Of a DNA stretch of 15,162 bases, positions 13,213-15,162 are shown piece after piece. The notes beneath the pieces were generated by a model, which did no database searches, had not been told where the DNA came from, and was given only the letters and a program-made list of their open reading frames with translations. The position numbers and the translations under genes are program-made. The DNA comes from Sphingomonas sp. (GTDB lineage: Bacteria; Pseudomonadota; Alphaproteobacteria; Sphingomonadales; Sphingomonadaceae): positions 1-15,162 of the forward strand of contig PNLG01000020.1 in NCBI GenBank assembly GCA_013822915.1, read 5' to 3'. Numbering within the stretch: position 1 is the first letter of the stretch; each line of letters begins with the position of its first letter.

Positions 13213-14998
13213 TCCGCCACAGTTTGAGCGGTGACCGTGCGGGCAGCGGCACTGGCGTCAGCCATGCGGGCACTTTGCCGCGCGCGAGCTGATCGTAAAA
13301 CCCGCCCTTATTGCGCGCGCGATAGACGGTCGATTCGGCCATGTTCGGGCAGATCAGCAACAGCCGCGCGCCGTGCCGCCGCGCAATCGCGCGAAACTGA
13401 TCCGCTGACCCGCCAAAGGCGTGCTGCACGTCGAGGATCGCGTCGCCATTGCGGTGATAGGGCCCTGCAATCGCTGAGTGATGCGTCATGGTGATCAGGC
13501 GCGGGCCAAGGTCGATGAAAGTGAAAATTACTTGGGGGCTCAGCCGGTTGAGCGGGTTGAGCGCGCTATAGCTCGGGCAGGTCGCGCCCGCCTTCGCCGC
13601 CGAGGCGACGATCGGCGCCGTCTGATTAAACGGCAGCCATTTGACGACAAACCCGGCAAGCCCGCCCGACAGCACCAGAAACGCCGCCACCGTGCCCAGC
13701 ACCCGCACCAGCACCGACGTACTCGCGAGCAGACGCGGCAGGATGATCCACGCCAGCGCGACTGCACCCGGCACACCCAGCATCTGTGCCGCCGCACTCG
13801 CGCGTGATTGCCACAGCAACAGGCCACCAGCGAGCAGCGTGAACAGCAACACCGCCGACCATGCCGGGAAATTCGCCGTTCCGCGCGCGCGCGATGTCGC
13901 AACCGCCGCCCCGATCAGGCCAATGACGGGCAGCATGATGACTGGGAAATAGACGCGGAACGGGTGGGTATAAACCGGCTTTGCCTCGCGAATATTGTCG
14001 AGCCAATTGCGTTGCACTTCGGGCGACACTTGTTCGGGGCGGCCCAGGCATTGCGGGAATATTCCGGCGAAACCGGCGATAATCGCGCCTCCTGCGACTA
14101 GGCCCAACGTCAGCCGCGCCGCGCGCGAGGCGGGATTGGCGAGCCCGAGCAAGCAGAGCAGCACGCCGGCCGCCACCATGACGCTCAGCCACACCGGGGT
14201 CAGCGCGTCGCAGCGCGCGACCGCATTGGCGTGCGAGGCAAACGCCCAATAGCCCAGCGCACACCCGAGCGCGAGGCTGGTGCCATAGGCGATGATCCTT
14301 GGCGCTTCCGCCCGGTCCCACACCCAGCGCAGCGCGATGATCGCGCCCGCACCCGCCGCATAGGGCAGCATTTCGAGACCAATGCTTAGCGAAAACGCAC
14401 TCGTCAGCCCCACACTCGCCCCACCGCGCCGGTGCTGTGGATCGGCGAGCCCCGCCATCGTGACCGCAAGGCTCGCCAATTGCCAGCCATGATGGTCAAT
14501 CCGCACCGGCATGAACATCAACATCGTGGTGGTCGCCATCATCAGCAGGAGCAGCGCGAGCGGCCACGCCACCGGGCTCACCAATCGCCGCACCGCCGCC
14601 GCCAGCGCCACCATCGTTACCGACAGCGGGAGCAGCGGGGCGATGCCGCACGCCAGCCGTTCAGCCCATGCCGTGCCGACCAGCGGCTTTAGCACAAGGA
14701 TCAGCCCGGCAATCGGCAGGTCGACCAGCCGCGTCCAATGCATGTCGAAACCGCCCGGCGGGTTCAGCCGATATTGGCGCAGATCAAACCAGTCCTGCCC
14801 GGCGATCAGCGCGCGCACCTGCATCAGCCGCATATTGTCGTCGGTATCGCTAAGCGACAGCCAGCGCACCGTATTCCACCGGTCAAACATCAGCCACAGC
14901 GCAATCCCCAGCCACAGGATCAGCGTGGCGCGCAGCCAGTGCCGGTCGATGATACCGGGGAAGGTGGATGCGGGGGCGGGGGCGGCGTCGCTTGTCAA
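13205..14998 (-). CDS. GT-C-fold (STT3-like) membrane glycosyltransferase family protein
   Basis: A 597-residue membrane protein with a short cytoplasmic N-terminus, about a dozen hydrophobic segments, and a soluble C-terminal domain of about 140 residues. The first external loop has D51-TDD-54 (SLSDTDDNMRLMQVR) then NPPGGFDMHWTRL (79-91), and a later one has R166-IDHH-170. This resembles the acidic DxD-type motif, P-x-G-x-x-x-x-W and DHH signatures of STT3/oligosaccharyltransferase-like GT-C enzymes, which use polyprenyl-phosphate-linked sugars. The C-terminal domain has THHSAIAGPYHRN, which looks conserved-type. The exact acceptor is unknown. The start is TTG at 14998 with AGGAAAG 5 nt upstream; no in-frame ATG precedes the first segment. 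It is divergent from a GtrA gene, which suits lipid-linked sugar handling. Automated labels for such proteins can be misleading. Confidence 0.75.
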   Translation of the reverse strand: MTSDAAPAPASTFPGIIDRHWLRATLILWLGIALWLMFDRWNTVRWLSLSDTDDNMRLMQVRALIAGQDWFDLRQYRLNPPGGFDMHWTRLVDLPIAGLILVLKPLVGTAWAERLACGIAPLLPLSVTMVALAAAVRRLVSPVAWPLALLLLMMATTTMLMFMPVRIDHHGWQLASLAVTMAGLADPQHRRGGASVGLTSAFSLSIGLEMLPYAAGAGAIIALRWVWDRAEAPRIIAYGTSLALGCALGYWAFASHANAVARCDALTPVWLSVMVAAGVLLCLLGLANPASRAARLTLGLVAGGAIIAGFAGIFPQCLGRPEQVSPEVQRNWLDNIREAKPVYTHPFRVYFPVIMLPVIGLIGAAVATSRARGTANFPAWSAVLLFTLLAGGLLLWQSRASAAAQMLGVPGAVALAWIILPRLLASTSVLVRVLGTVAAFLVLSGGLAGFVVKWLPFNQTAPIVASAAKAGATCPSYSALNPLNRLSPQVIFTFIDLGPRLITMTHHSAIAGPYHRNGDAILDVQHAFGGSADQFRAIARRHGARLLLICPNMAESTVYRARNKGGFYDQLARGKVPAWLTPVPLPARSPLKLWRIS

Positions 14999-15059
14999 AA
15001 CTGCTTTCCTCGCATGGTCCCGCGCTCTAGGGCAGCGAGCGCAAAGGGCAAGGTGGGAA

Positions 15060-15162
15060 ATGATCCGTTACGTCGAAACGCTGATGCGCGCCAACCCGGT
15101 GATCGGCCAGTTGCTGCGCTTTGCGATTTCGGGCGGGATTTCGACGGTCATCTATATTGCGG
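15060..15162 (+). CDS. GtrA-family membrane protein (partial, C-terminus beyond window)
   Basis: Only the first 34 codons are present. They read MIRYVETLMRANPVIGQLLR then FAISGGISTVIYIA; the pattern L-L-R-F-x-x-x-G-x-x-x-T-x-x-x-x opening the first membrane segment is typical of GtrA proteins, which are small four-helix membrane proteins thought to flip polyprenyl-phosphate-linked sugars. The ATG at 15060 follows GGTGGGAA 3-8 nt upstream. It is divergently arranged with the GT-C-like gene 61 bp away. Assignment is moderate because so little is visible. Confidence 0.7.
   Translation, partial: MIRYVETLMRANPVIGQLLRFAISGGISTVIYIA

Noticed and set aside
1..15162. Defence island, prophage, insertion sequence or CRISPR
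   Set aside because: No integrase, transposase, restriction, toxin-antitoxin, phage or repeat-spacer pattern was found; base composition looks uniform and gene content is chromosomal core.

Overview
The window looks like a piece of ordinary chromosome from a high-GC alphaproteobacterium, most likely a sphingomonad (Sphingomonas/Sphingopyxis group). That is inferred from remembered family distributions: a GapR/DUF2312 protein, a DUF1244 (SMc04008-type) protein, a short two-domain Ppx/GppA phosphatase beside rlmE, and a tRNA-Gln(CTG) starting TGCCCCG. I saw no transposase, integrase, phage gene, CRISPR array or rRNA. Seventeen complete protein genes, one tRNA and two genes cut by the window edges cover nearly everything. 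No gene-free stretch exceeds about 240 bases.

Layout. A LysR-type regulator cut at the left edge (minus) is followed by a 235-bp intergenic region carrying a strong plus-strand terminator and several palindromes, possibly a small RNA. Next is a minus-strand pair: an antibiotic biosynthesis monooxygenase-fold protein translationally coupled to an MFS exporter. Divergent from it is rpoZ (RNA polymerase omega). The minus-strand pair ppx/gppA-rlmE (polyphosphate/(p)ppGpp phosphatase and 23S rRNA 2'-O-methyltransferase) converges on rpoZ with overlapping 3' ends. Then come tRNA-Gln(CTG) on plus and pyruvate kinase on minus.

From about 6.4 kb to 13.2 kb all genes are on plus: DUF1244 protein; an exported metal-dependent amidohydrolase; GapR-like nucleoid protein; yebC, an HXXEE membrane protein, ruvC and argB, tightly packed as one probable operon; then yggT, folD and marC, with folD and marC coupled. 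A large minus-strand GT-C glycosyltransferase-like membrane protein converges on marC, and a GtrA-family gene, divergent from it, is cut by the right edge. The last two suggest an envelope glycosylation locus extending beyond the window.

Most genes are housekeeping: transcription, translation, nucleoid organisation, recombination, arginine and folate metabolism, glycolysis. The features that known families do not explain are non-coding: five TTGAC-like units at exact 13-bp spacing upstream of the amidohydrolase (6719-6783), three tandem 12-bp units upstream of gapR (8185-8220), and the structured, terminator-ended region at 535-742. I found no convincing new multi-gene system.
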